Source: Vreelandella olivaria (GTDB lineage Bacteria > Pseudomonadota > Gammaproteobacteria > Pseudomonadales > Halomonadaceae). From it: a DNA stretch of 64,000 nucleotides. The stretch's first letter is position 1; the number at the start of each line of letters is the position of its first letter. The translations under genes were made by a program, and so were the position numbers. Shown in pieces: positions 56,924 through 64,000 of this stretch. The stretch spans positions 2,914,001 through 2,978,000 of the forward strand of contig AP019416.1 of NCBI GenBank assembly GCA_004295565.1. Direction: 5' to 3'. The notes beneath the pieces are model-generated. The model did no database searches. It saw only the letters and a program-made list of their open reading frames with translations, and was not told the DNA's origin.

Positions 56924-56998
56924 TGGTGGAGCCTAGCGGGATCGAACCGCTGACCTCAACACTGCCAGTGTTGCGCTCTCCCAGCTGAGCTAAGGCCC
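56924..56998 (-). tRNA. tRNA-Ala (GGC anticodon), one base short
   Basis: The minus strand gives D-arm AGCTCAGCTGGGAGAGC, anticodon stem-loop CAACA-CTGGCAG-TGTTG with anticodon GGC, and T-arm AGCGGTTCGATCCCGCT, ending in AGGCTCCACCA. The 5' acceptor strand reads GGGCCT where GGGGCCT is needed to pair with AGGCTCC. One G of a G run is missing. This is most simply a sequencing deletion. Confidence 0.92.
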
Positions 56999-57171
56999 AC
57001 ACGCTGTCTTGCCGACAGCGAGGCGGATACTACGATGAACATTTATCTCGGTCAAGTTTTTGCCTCAACCGCAGCCAACTAATTCTCCTTTGTCGCAAGC
57101 TGTGGCACTCTATGCATAGAGTACAAGGCCAACGCCTGAGCCCATGATGTTTCCATGCAGGAGCCTGTCCA

Positions 57172-57821
57172 TTGATCAGTGTACTTATAGCAGATGATCA
57201 CCACCTAGTCAGAACGAGCATTGCTCACCTGCTAAACGAAGAGTGCGACATTAAAATTGTGGGCGAAGTCGACGATGGTGAAAGTGCCGTAACACAGTGT
57301 CGCCACTTAAAGCCCGACATTGTGCTAATGGACATTCGCATGCCGGGCATCGGCGGGCTTGAAGCCACTCGACGCATTAACCGCAGCATGAAAGATGCCA
57401 AGGTTCTGATTTTAACCGCTCACATGGAAGACAGCGTATTGCGCCGCATGCTTGAAGCGGGCGCATCAGGCTTTTGAGCAAAGGCGCCGACGCCACAGAA
57501 ATGACTGATGCCATCCGCCAGGTCTTCCATGGTCGGCGCTATGTCAGTCAACAAATTGCCCAACGCCTGGCCATGTCACACTTTACCGATGAGGATAATC
57601 CGTTTAGCCACCTCTCTCACCGAGAGCTACAGATTGCCCTTATGATTGTGAACTGCCAGCGTGTACAAGATATCTCGGATCGCCTGCATTTAAGCCCTAA
57701 AACGGTAAACACCTATCGCTATCGACTCTTTGATAAACTACCGGTAGCCACCGACGTTGAGCTTACCCACTTGGCGCTTCGTCATGGGCTGGTCGAGGGG
57801 TTTGACGCTACCCAAATATAA
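57172..57821 (+). CDS. gacA: Two-component response regulator GacA/UvrY, one frameshift
   Basis: The receiver domain starts at a TTG codon (57172) with [20 protein letters not shown] and has phospho-acceptor Asp54 in [14 protein letters not shown] and the Lys region. The frame breaks at 57474, where GGCTTTTGAGC needs one more T to read Gly-Phe-Leu-Ser-Lys. The LuxR-type output domain follows with [20 protein letters not shown] and [17 protein letters not shown]. GacA is activated by GacS and drives Rsm/Csr small RNAs. AGGAG precedes the TTG by 8 bases. The order gacA-uvrC-pgsA is the classical gammaproteobacterial one. Confidence 0.94.
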
Positions 57822-57864
57822 TCCCACCATCTCCCCTGCTGTTATCGGGTACCGACACGCTGAT

Positions 57865-59675
57865 ATGACCTTTGATTCAAAACAGTTCTTGAGCTCGGTA
57901 AGCTCCTCGCCTGGGGTTTACCGGATGCTCGATGAGCAAAGCAATACCCTCTATGTAGGCAAAGCCAAGCGCTTAAAAGCGCGCCTTGCCAGCTATTTTC
58001 GTGGCCAGTTGAACACCAAGACCCAGGCCATGGTGGGGCGCATCGCCGATGTTCAAGTCACCGTCACACGCACGGAGACTGAAGCCCTGCTGCTCGAACA
58101 GACGCTGATCAAACAGCTGCGTCCGCCCTACAATATTCTGCTCCGTGACGATAAGTCTTACCCGTTTGTTTTTGTCACTGACCGTCACCCTTACCCGGCA
58201 CTTGAGTATAAACGCGCCCGGCAACGCAGCGACGATGGCCGCTATCTAGGCCCCTACCCCAGCAGCGGCGCCGTTCGTGAAAGCTTAGCGCTGATGCAAA
58301 AATATTTCGTATCCGCAACTGCGAAGATAGTGTCTTTGCCCACCGCTCGCGCCCCTGCTTGCAGTATCAGATACAGCGCTGCAGCGCCCCTTGCGTCGAC
58401 TACATTTCCGCCGAAGACTACCGGCGCGACCTCGAGCACGCCGTAATGTGCCTGGAGGGCAAAAGTGAAAGTGTGACCCAGGAATTGATGGAGGCGATGG
58501 AGGCGGCCAGCCGGGCGCTCAATTTTGAGGAAGCTGCCCGCCTGCGTGATCAGGTGCAGCAACTGCGCCAACTCCAGCAACGCCAGTTTGTCGATACCGG
58601 TGGCGGGGATGCAGATATATTCGCCCTCGCCCAGCGCCCTGGAGCGCTTGGCGTTTCTGTGCTGAGTGTCCGTGATGGTCGCCTGTTGGGGGCCCGTCAT
58701 CACACCCCGAAAAACGATCTGGATCTCCCGCTTGAAACGCTGCTCACCGAAGTGGTTAGCCAATACTATTTTGGTCAACCACATAATGTACCCAGCGAAG
58801 TGATTACCAGCCACCCGCTAGACGACAGCGAACTGATCGCCGAAGCGCTGACCCAGCAGGCGGGCAAACGCATTCGCGTCACCAGCCAAGTGCGGGGCCA
58901 CCGCGCCCAGTGGCAGCAACTCGCCATTACCAATGCCGAGCAGCAGTTGGCTTCCCAACTGGCCAATCAAACCCAGCTCACTCAGCGCTTTACTGCCCTG
59001 CAGAAAGCGCTGGATAGCAGAAACGCCCCAGCGTTTGGAGTGTTTCGATATTAGCCATAGCCACGGCGAGGCAACCGTGGCTTCCTGCGTGGTGTTTGAT
59101 CATCAAGGCCCGCGTAAAAGCGACTACCGCCATTTCCGCATTGAAGGGGTCGCAGCAGGCGATGACTATGCTGCCATGCAGCAGGCCCTGACACGGCGTC
59201 TTAAGCGGGTAAAAAGCGGCGAAGCGGTGGCTCCGGACATTTTGATTGTCGACGGCGGCAAGGGCCAGCTCAACATGGCTCGGGAAGTGTTTAAACAACT
59301 CGATATCAGCAACATCATGCTATTGGGCGTCGCCAAAGGCACTACGCGTAAAGCGGGGCTTGAAAGCCTGTTTGTGGAAACCGCCGACAACCCCCTCGAC
59401 CTGGATCCGGCCTCCCCGCATTACACTTGATCCAGCATATTCGCGATGAGTCGCACCGTTTTGCCATTGCTGGCCATCGGGCTCAGCGTGATAAAGCGCG
59501 ACGCACTTCGACCCTACAGGATATTCCTGGCATTGGCCCTAAGCGCAGACGGGAGCTACTGCGCTTTTTTGGCGGTCTGCAGGGGGTACAAAAGGCCAGC
59601 CGCGACGAACTTGCCCGTGTACCCGGCATTAATGCGTCGTTAGCCGAGAGCATTTACCGAGCACTCAACGGATAA
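57865..59675 (+). CDS. uvrC: Excinuclease ABC subunit UvrC, three frameshifts
   Basis: The GIY-YIG nuclease domain starts at 57865 with [20 protein letters not shown] and [11 protein letters not shown]. The second fragment has the UvrB-interacting helices ([40 protein letters not shown]). The RNase H-like endonuclease domain follows with [20 protein letters not shown] and [12 protein letters not shown], and the C-terminal helix-hairpin-helix pair has [20 protein letters not shown]. Breaks fall near 58310, 59035 and 59425; the last needs one more T in ACACTTGATCC. It makes the dual incisions of nucleotide excision repair. Confidence 0.95.
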
Positions 59676-59772
59676 ACGCTCGTTTGGCATGGATGCCATC
59701 GGCCAAGGGGGGATAGAATGAGCCCCAGACACTTCGAATCCTCTGATTTCCCGGCAAGGATCGCACCCTGCG

Positions 59773-60322
59773 ATGAACATACCCAACATACTGACACTGG
59801 CGAGAATCGCCTTTATTCCGCTACTGGTAGTGCTGTTTTATCTACCCTTCAGTTGGAGCATGCCCGTGGCAGCTGGCCTATTTGGCCTGGCCTCCATCAC
59901 CGACTGGCTGGATGGCTATTTAGCGCGCCGCTGGAACCAGTCAACACCCTTTGGCGCTTTTTTTAGACCCAGTAGCCGACAAACTCATGGTGGTCGTAGC
60001 GCTGGCGCTGCTGATCGAGCGCTATGACACCCTGGTACTAACACTTCCCGCACTGGTCATCATTGGCCGTGAAATTGTTATTTCAGCCCTGCGTGAGTGG
60101 ATGGCTGAAATGGGCAAACGCGGCATGGTGGCGGTTTCCTGGGTGGGCAAACTTAAAACGACCCTGCAGATGGGGTCGCTACTGATCTTGCTAGCGCTTC
60201 CTCCGACACACGAATTTGCCCTGCTAGGCGTCGTAGTCCTGTATACCGCTGCCATTCTGACGTTATGGTCGATGGTTCAGTACCTGAAAGCGGCTTGGCC
60301 GCATCTTAGTCGCTCAATGTAA
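59773..60322 (+). CDS. pgsA: CDP-diacylglycerol-glycerol-3-phosphate phosphatidyltransferase PgsA, one frameshift
   Basis: The start [20 protein letters not shown] is typical. The CDP-alcohol phosphotransferase motif is [20 protein letters not shown] followed by [11 protein letters not shown] once one T is removed from the T7 run near 59957. Four to five membrane helices follow, ending [16 protein letters not shown]. It makes phosphatidylglycerophosphate for phosphatidylglycerol and cardiolipin. It is the third gene of gacA-uvrC-pgsA. Confidence 0.95.
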
Positions 60323-60363
60323 TCTGCTGATAACTCAATAAGAAAGCGTATATAATTCATTGA

Positions 60364-60391
60364 TTGACAAGTCGGCGGCGATCCGTATAAT
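60364..60391 (+). promoter_or_regulatory. Consensus promoter of the tRNA operon
   Basis: A perfect TTGACA (60364-60369) and perfect TATAAT (60386-60391) are separated by 16 bases, followed by a GC-rich discriminator. tRNA-Gly starts 15 bases beyond, so the start of transcription is almost at the tRNA. Confidence 0.88.
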
Positions 60392-60406
60392 TCGCCCTCG
60401 AGTCGA

Positions 60407-60481
60407 GCGGGAATAGCTCAGTGGTAGAGCATCGCCTTGCCAAGGCGAGGGTCGGGAGTTCGAATCTCCTTTCCCGCTCCA
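60407..60481 (+). tRNA. tRNA-Gly (GCC anticodon)
   Basis: The sequence folds as a standard 75-base tRNA: GCGGGAA acceptor, anticodon stem-loop TCGCC-TTGCCAA-GGCGA with anticodon GCC, T-arm GGGAGTTCGAATCTCC and encoded CCA at 60479-60481. It heads the Gly-Cys-Leu cluster. Confidence 0.95.
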
Positions 60482-60539
60482 ACTTGGATAGTGTGGTAAA
60501 GCAGGCTAGGGTCGTGAGCTGGTGCGCCAGTCCGATCGT

Positions 60540-60558
60540 ATCTCCTTTCCCGCTCCAA
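60540..60558 (+). repeat. Duplicated 3' end of tRNA-Gly
   Basis: ATCTCCTTTCCCGCTCCAA occurs here and at 60464-60482, the 3' end of the real tRNA-Gly. The stretch before it (60500-60539) has weak likeness to the rest of the tRNA but cannot fold. It is probably the remnant of an unequal duplication or of an old att site. Confidence 0.85.
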
Positions 60559-60569
60559 TAGACTCTTGA

Positions 60570-60643
60570 GGCTGGATGGCAGAGTGGTTATGCAGCGGAC
60601 TGCAACTCCGTGTACGCCGGTTCGATTCCGACTCCAGCCTCCA
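60570..60643 (+). tRNA. tRNA-Cys (GCA anticodon)
   Basis: This 74-base tRNA has GGCTGGA paired with TCCAGCC, anticodon loop CTGCAAC with anticodon GCA, and encoded CCA. It lies between tRNA-Gly and tRNA-Leu. Confidence 0.95.
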
Positions 60644-60709
60644 TTTTTGTGTAGCAGTGATGTTTTAAGTAGCACAAAACAGCATTGCCGTGTGACGTTG
60701 TAATGCATA

Positions 60710-60796
60710 GCCCGGATGGCGAAATCGGTAGACGCAAGAGACTTAAAATCTCTCGGGGGCAACCCCGTGCCGGTTCAAGTCCGGCTCCGGGCACCA
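60710..60796 (+). tRNA. tRNA-Leu (TAA anticodon)
   Basis: This 87-base type II tRNA has GCCCGGA paired with TCCGGGC, anticodon loop in GACTTAAAATC with anticodon TAA, a long variable arm (CGGGGGCAACCCCG) and CCA. Its last 60 bases, plus one base beyond, are repeated exactly at 63274-63333, so it serves as the attachment site of the element downstream. Confidence 0.96.
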
Positions 60797-60797
60797 T
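60738..60797 (+). other. attL: left end of the integrative element
   Basis: This 60-base segment, from the anticodon stem of tRNA-Leu to one base beyond CCA, is identical to 63274-63333. The intact tRNA is on this side. Confidence 0.93.
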
Positions 60798-60855
60798 TAT
60801 TTTCAATAAGTTAGATTACATATCTGGCTTACCCCCTCTTGAAGCAAACGCTCAA

Positions 60856-60873
60856 TGTCCACAAAGTGTCCAC
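60856..60873 (+). repeat. Arm-type repeat, left
   Basis: TGTCCACAAAGTGTCCAC holds two TGTCCAC units 11 bases apart. A copy differing at one base lies at 63165-63182 near the other end in the same orientation. Such paired repeats are typical arm sites for tyrosine integrases. Confidence 0.75.
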
Positions 60874-61076
60874 ATCTAGAAATATTCTCTATGTGTTCTG
60901 ATTACTTTGAATGGTGGTGAGCGAAGCGAACGCATGACAAACAACAGACTTGCAGCATCCCCTCTTTTCGTCGCGGCCTCATTCCTCGCTAAACCCCCTC
61001 ACTCTATATCGCGGCCCTGGTAAACGTTGGTTTTAACCACTCCGTCACCTATCGCCGTCGGTCGCGCCTGATCAAC

Positions 61077-61141
61077 GCCATGCTTATGGGGTCGCGTCAT
61101 ACTCTGCGTAGCACGGGTTGACGCGGCCCCATAAGCATGGC
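61077..61141. repeat. Long hairpin in the element
   Basis: Two 23-base arms (61077-61099 and 61119-61141) are complementary along their whole length with one G-T wobble. They are separated by a 19-base loop. It lies downstream of the integrase operon without a T run. The rest of 60798-61180 contains only this and the arm repeat. Confidence 0.8.
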
Positions 61142-61180
61142 TGAATCCAATGCGACTGAGGCGAGCTGACAAGTGGTTAA

Positions 61181-61396
61181 TCACTCTGGATCCTGGAGCC
61201 CGAGGGAGCGGGGATGCCGAGAAGGCAGAGAAACCACATTGGAGCCCTTTAGTCGCTCAATTACCCTCCCATATTCTGCGTGCAGGCTTTCTAGCATCTG
61301 CATATTTACTTTCCTGGGCAAATTGCCCTGCTCAATTATTCTTGGTGCTGCGGCGATACGCGCAGACACGTCTCTAAAATGCTCTTCAGGCGTCAC
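61181..61396 (-). CDS. Small protein encoded after the integrase
   Basis: This 71-residue protein starts with GTG at 61396, preceded at 7 bases by a strong GGAGG ribosome site. It follows the integrase stop by 19 bases, so it is probably co-transcribed. It begins with TPEEHFRDVSARIAAAPRII and ends PSRHPRSLGLQDPE. The middle is helical and charged (QMLESLHAEYGRVIERLKGS). I recognise no family. Location suggests a role such as excision factor or integrase partner, but that is only context. Confidence 0.6.
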   Translation of the reverse strand: MTPEEHFRDVSARIAAAPRIIEQGNLPRKVNMQMLESLHAEYGRVIERLKGSNVVSLPSRHPRSLGLQDPE

Positions 61397-61415
61397 TTGA
61401 TAACCTCCAACACGT

Positions 61416-62378
61416 TTAGCTTTTGGCTTCTTCTAGGTGATCAGGAGCTAAATGCGCATACCTCATTGTCATGGTGATAGTTGAATGATCTAGGATGCGC
61501 TGTAAGGTTAAGATACTACCGCCTTGCATGATGAAGTGGCTGGCAAAAGTATGCCTAAGTACATGCGTCATCTGCCCCTTTGGCAGAGCAATGCCCGCTC
61601 TATCAATAGCATTTTTGAAAGCCTCATAGCTTCCCTTGAATAGCCTTCCAGGGCCACCAGCAGCAAGTATCTCGGCCTCAAGCTCATGGCTTATAGGTAT
61701 GTGCCGTGGCTTACCATTTTCGTGCTCCAAAATGATGCTAAACCGTTTTTAACATTCTCCCTTCGTAACGTTTCAGCCTCAGTCCACCGCGCTCCCGTTG
61801 CTAGACATACTTTGGCAATTAACAAGGCTGAACCATTCCTAGATGCTCCCAACTCTTCAAGCAAGCGCTTAACTTCCTCTTTAGTAAGATATCTCAGCTC
61901 ACGGTTGTCATATTTCAGCTTTCGGCTTTGCCTGACTGGATTAGGTTTATCCCACTCTCCAGCCCTTGCCAATTCGTTGAATAAGGCATTCAAGTAGGCC
62001 CTGTCATGATTCATCGTATTCGCCGAAACAGACTCGCTCCTAGCCTCCCTAAGCCGTGTAAACCACTCTTGGTCAAGTTCATCTGCCAATGGGTCTCCAG
62101 AAAGCTCACAGAGCTTCACTAAGCGCTGTTTGCGCGACCGCCCATCAGTGTTGTGCTTTCCATGCACCTGATACCACCGCTCCACTAAATCAGAGAGCTT
62201 CCGAGCATCTTTTTAGGGGCTCCCAATCAGGGGCTTGAACTACCTTCGCCTTGATATGATTCTCGTACCTGAGCGCTTCAGCCTTGGTCTTAAATTTCTT
62301 TCTGAAACGCCTAGACCCTCTGCCGTTTCCTCTGAAATCAGCCAACCAGCTTCCATCCTCTTGCTTGCTTACTCCCAT
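61416..62378 (-). CDS. int: Tyrosine recombinase/integrase, two frameshifts
   Basis: The N-terminal arm-binding piece begins MGVSKQEDGSWLADFRGNGR at 62378, with the FRKKFKTKAEALRYENHIKA motif of phage P2-like integrases. The core-binding domain (LREARSESVSANTMNHDRAY) follows in the next frame. The catalytic domain has Arg in CLATGARWTEAETL, His-x-x-Arg in MTHVLRHTFASHFIMQGG, and the nucleophile Tyr in DHSTITMTMRYAHLAPDHLE. Frame changes fall near 62188 and 61730. It should recombine the 60-bp core in tRNA-Leu. The stop at 61416 is close to the next small gene. Confidence 0.93.
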
Positions 62379-62461
62379 CGGTTGAGACCCTCCATGTAAC
62401 ACGTCTCACAGAATGCCATCTAAACCCTCTGTAACTTGTCATAGATGCACAGTACAGCATG

Positions 62462-62498
62462 ACCTATATAGGTATCCTAGCACAAAACCTATATAGGT
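62462..62498. promoter_or_regulatory. Two identical 12-bp palindromes in the divergent promoter region
   Basis: ACCTATATAGGT occurs at 62462-62473 and 62487-62498, 25 bases apart. Both are perfect palindromes between the integrase and the ribbon-helix-helix gene and are likely operators for the integrase side. Confidence 0.7.
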
Positions 62499-62524
62499 AT
62501 ACAATATAAAATATATAGAAATTA

Positions 62525-62553
62525 TTGACCTTTGTGAGACATGAAGCTATTTT
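62525..62553 (+). promoter_or_regulatory. Promoter of the ribbon-helix-helix gene
   Basis: TTGACC (62525-62530) and TATTTT (62548-62553) are 17 bases apart. A 16-bp palindrome follows directly, so a protein bound there would block transcription. Confidence 0.55.
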
Positions 62554-62569
62554 GTTTCTATATAGAAAC
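62554..62569. promoter_or_regulatory. 16-bp palindromic operator
   Basis: GTTTCTATATAGAAAC is a perfect palindrome sharing the CTATATAG core with the two 12-bp palindromes. It covers the expected transcription start of the gene at 62584. Confidence 0.7.
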
Positions 62570-62583
62570 TATAGGGCTTAGTG

Positions 62584-63159
62584 ATGGCTTATTCTCTGGA
62601 TAAAGATCAAAGGCGTCGTCTTTCGGCCTACCTTAAGAAAGGCAAGCCTGAAGGCTGGAGAAACCTCTTTGAAACAATGAATAATGGCCCAGGCTGGAAA
62701 CAGTTTGGCCTGTACTACGAGTGCGTGCGCTTCGGCGGTGTTAGTGATAACTTGTTTAGGGAACGCTGGTCGGTTGGCGGTGAGATGCCCACATTACCGT
62801 CGGTCGCAACCAATACGGAAAAAGGCCTTACTGATTTCCTGCTTCGGATTCGTCAGCAAAAGCTTTCAGAATCGCCTACGCAGTCAGCCGATCAGCCTTC
62901 CACATCGACTGATTCGAACAACCTTAGGCAAACTACAGCGGCCTCAAGCTCCCATGAGCCGGTAGAGCAACCGCCTTCTAAGCCAATCGCTAAAGAAAAA
63001 AAACGAACCATTTCTATGATGATTGAGCCTTCGCTTTATGATGAAGTTAAGCGCCTGGCCGATTTAAAGGAGCGGTCTGTAGGTGCCCAAATACGGCACT
63101 CTCTTAAACAAAGCCTTAAAGCCAACGCCCACCTTTTGGGTTATGACGAAACAACCTGA
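62584..63159 (+). CDS. Element-encoded protein with C-terminal ribbon-helix-helix domain
   Basis: This intact 191-residue protein starts MAYSLDKDQRRRLSAYLKKG. The N-terminal 80 residues (including WRNLFETMNNGPGWKQFGLY) are compact and unrecognised. A Ser/Thr/Gln-rich linker covers about residues 95-135. The C-terminal 50 residues read KKRTISMMIEPSLYDEVKRL and then RSVGAQIRHSLKQSL, the beta-strand and two helices of a CopG-like DNA-binding domain. It probably binds the three CTATATAG palindromes just upstream and controls itself and the integrase. ATG 62584 is chosen over the GTG one codon earlier because AGGG is better spaced. Confidence 0.7.
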   Translation: MAYSLDKDQRRRLSAYLKKGKPEGWRNLFETMNNGPGWKQFGLYYECVRFGGVSDNLFRERWSVGGEMPTLPSVATNTEKGLTDFLLRIRQQKLSESPTQSADQPSTSTDSNNLRQTTAASSSHEPVEQPPSKPIAKEKKRTISMMIEPSLYDEVKRLADLKERSVGAQIRHSLKQSLKANAHLLGYDETT

Positions 63160-63164
63160 GAAAA

Positions 63165-63182
63165 TGTCCACAGAGTGTCCAC
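63165..63182 (+). repeat. Arm-type repeat, right
   Basis: TGTCCACAGAGTGTCCAC differs from the left copy (60856-60873) by one base. It lies 92 bases inside attR. Circularisation would place both repeats on either side of the joined core. Confidence 0.75.
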
Positions 63183-63273
63183 TTTACATTGCTACACCTG
63201 TATTCAGTGGGCAGTTATTATTGCTAACTGGCTGTTTTTACTAAGCACTGATACTATACGAGCTGTTTTCAAT

Positions 63274-63333
63274 GAGACTTAAAATCTCTCGGGGGCAACC
63301 CCGTGCCGGTTCAAGTCCGGCTCCGGGCACCAT
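63274..63333 (+). other. attR: right end of the integrative element
   Basis: This is an exact 60-base copy of the 3' part of tRNA-Leu. It lacks the 5' half, so it is not a second tRNA gene. Confidence 0.93.
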
Positions 63334-63661
63334 CATCGATACTCACTCCCCTCCCGCTTCACCCCTTCTATTGTTCTTTAATTCTAGCCCTTTAGTTATA
63401 GCTCTTTGGTTATTGCCCTCTAGCTTTCTACGCTGGTTCTCTCTACCCCCTCTTTTCAGTGCTATGAGCGTGCACGATTGTTACGCATTGCTAACCCCAA
63501 AACATTTCCAAAGCAGTGCCAAAATATCGCTAAACGCTAGTCGCCACGCTATGATGCCTGCCTTCTAATTATTTGCGCGCCCGGAGAAGCTAGTGACGCT
63601 TAGGGGTTGTACTATTTTGGCCAGCATTGAGTTTGGTCACCATCGAGAGGGAGCGGACACT
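63334..63661. other. Intergenic region before nadB
   Basis: This stretch is pyrimidine-rich in its first 130 bases, with loosely repeated words such as TCTAGCCC and TTTAGTTATAGC. A TATGAT at 63550-63555 could be a -10 box for nadB, without a good -35. I see no gene. GAGGGAGCGG is the ribosome site of nadB. Confidence 0.5.
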
Positions 63662-64000
63662 ATGAGCACACCAACATCCAATGTACTTATCATTGGCGGC
63701 GGTGTCGCTGGGTTAACCCTTGCCTTGGAAGTGGCTGATCACAGGTCAGTGACATTGGTGCGCCCCGCTCAAGACGACCAAGGCGCCAGTCGCTGGGCTC
63801 AAGGCGGCATTGCCGCCGTGCTCTCGCCGGATGACAATCTGGAAGCCCATATCAACGACACACTGGTGGCAGGCGATGGTTTATGTGATCTGGAGGCGGT
63901 TCGCTTTACCGTTACCCATGGGCCCGCTGCTATTCAGTGGCTGATTGATAAAGGCGTTCCCTTTACCCCCGAGACCGACCCTGCCGCGCGCTATCCGTAC
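63662..64000 (+). CDS. nadB: L-aspartate oxidase NadB, 5' part
   Basis: The start MSTPTSNVLIIGGGVAGLTL has the FAD-binding GxGxxG-type motif, followed by the NadB signature ASRWAQGGIAAVLSPDDNLE (substrate and flavin contacts) and DTLVAGDGLCDLEAVRFTV. The gene runs off the window after 113 codons. NadB oxidises L-aspartate to iminoaspartate for NAD synthesis with NadA. The frame is intact here. Confidence 0.93.
   Translation, partial: MSTPTSNVLIIGGGVAGLTLALEVADHRSVTLVRPAQDDQGASRWAQGGIAAVLSPDDNLEAHINDTLVAGDGLCDLEAVRFTVTHGPAAIQWLIDKGVPFTPETDPAARYPY

Larger units (their letters stand above)
60738..63333. mobile_element. 2.5-kb integrative element in tRNA-Leu
   Basis: A 60-bp direct repeat brackets 2,536 bases of element repeat unit. 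It holds a tyrosine integrase, a 71-codon gene in the same direction, a divergent ribbon-helix-helix gene, palindromic operators, paired arm-type repeats near each end and a long hairpin. No replication, structural or conjugation gene is present. It is either a minimal mobile unit or a remnant. Confidence 0.88.

Noticed and set aside
56820-57002. Minus-strand frame over tRNA-Ala
   Set aside because: It reads through the tRNA and terminator and has no family likeness.
57470-57480. Programmed frameshift in gacA or other genes
   Set aside because: The breaks occur in many unrelated genes, lack slippery heptamers with stimulatory structures, and are both plus and minus in direction; sequencing indels explain them better.
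63272-63568. Plus-strand frame over attR and the following region; also a second tRNA-Leu gene
   Set aside because: The frame starts inside the tRNA-derived repeat and is not protein-like; the copy has only the 3' 60 bases of the tRNA and cannot fold as one.

Overview
The window looks like a chromosome segment of a moderately halophilic gammaproteobacterium of the Halomonas/Vreelandella group. Supporting signs are the 16S sequence, the gacA-uvrC-pgsA-tRNA(Gly,Cys,Leu) block, a dnaX-ybaB-recR block, an Acr3/ArsH and GAPDH/ArsJ arsenic cluster, and proteins of average to high GC with acidic tails. This is inferred from family resemblance; no database was searched.

Layout. 1-2300: end of an unknown gene, tusA, a small monooxygenase-like gene and rlmM. 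2318-2457: an exact 20-copy heptamer repeat. 2574-7853: a complete rRNA operon on the minus strand (16S, tRNA-less spacer, 23S, 5S) with promoter, boxA elements, RNase III processing stems and terminator. 8021-14787: fatty-acid catabolism (acyl-CoA dehydrogenase, SDR, acyl-CoA synthetase, TetR regulator, thiolase). 14773-17687: an ion permease and a chemoreceptor. 17712-25673: an arsenic island with two arsenate reductase types, ArsH, Acr3, a CC-motif protein, a PLP enzyme, an MFS transporter, ArsJ and GAPDH. 25697-30216: pstSCAB with a Pho box. 30268-36103: TSUP and Bcr-type transporters, a STAS/PP2C signalling pair, MlaA and a FabH-like enzyme. 36230-45874: hrpA, fadD, a YafJ-type amidotransferase, a membrane protein and a protease II-like peptidase. 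46030-49513: a LOV-GGDEF-EAL protein. 49491-56843: ycgN, acpH, ycgL, rnd, recR, ybaB, dnaX, grxD, argF. 56866-60796: tRNA-Ala, gacA, uvrC, pgsA and three tRNAs. 60738-63333: a 2.5-kb integrative element in tRNA-Leu. 63662-64000: start of nadB.

Genes acting together. The fatty-acid genes and fadD carry two PsrA-type operators and form a likely beta-oxidation regulon. The two arsenic operons share an upstream motif and sit beside the phosphate/arsenate importer Pst, so uptake, reduction, efflux and the 1-arseno-3-phosphoglycerate route are all represented. The 2.5-kb element has an integrase, arm-type repeats, a 60-bp att duplication, three palindromic operators and a ribbon-helix-helix gene of unknown purpose.

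Main caution. About two thirds of the protein genes are broken by single-base frameshifts. Those examined closely fall in short homopolymers, and tRNA-Ala also lacks one G of a G run. This pattern points to sequencing or assembly indels rather than real gene decay, so broken genes are annotated as single CDS features spanning all fragments.
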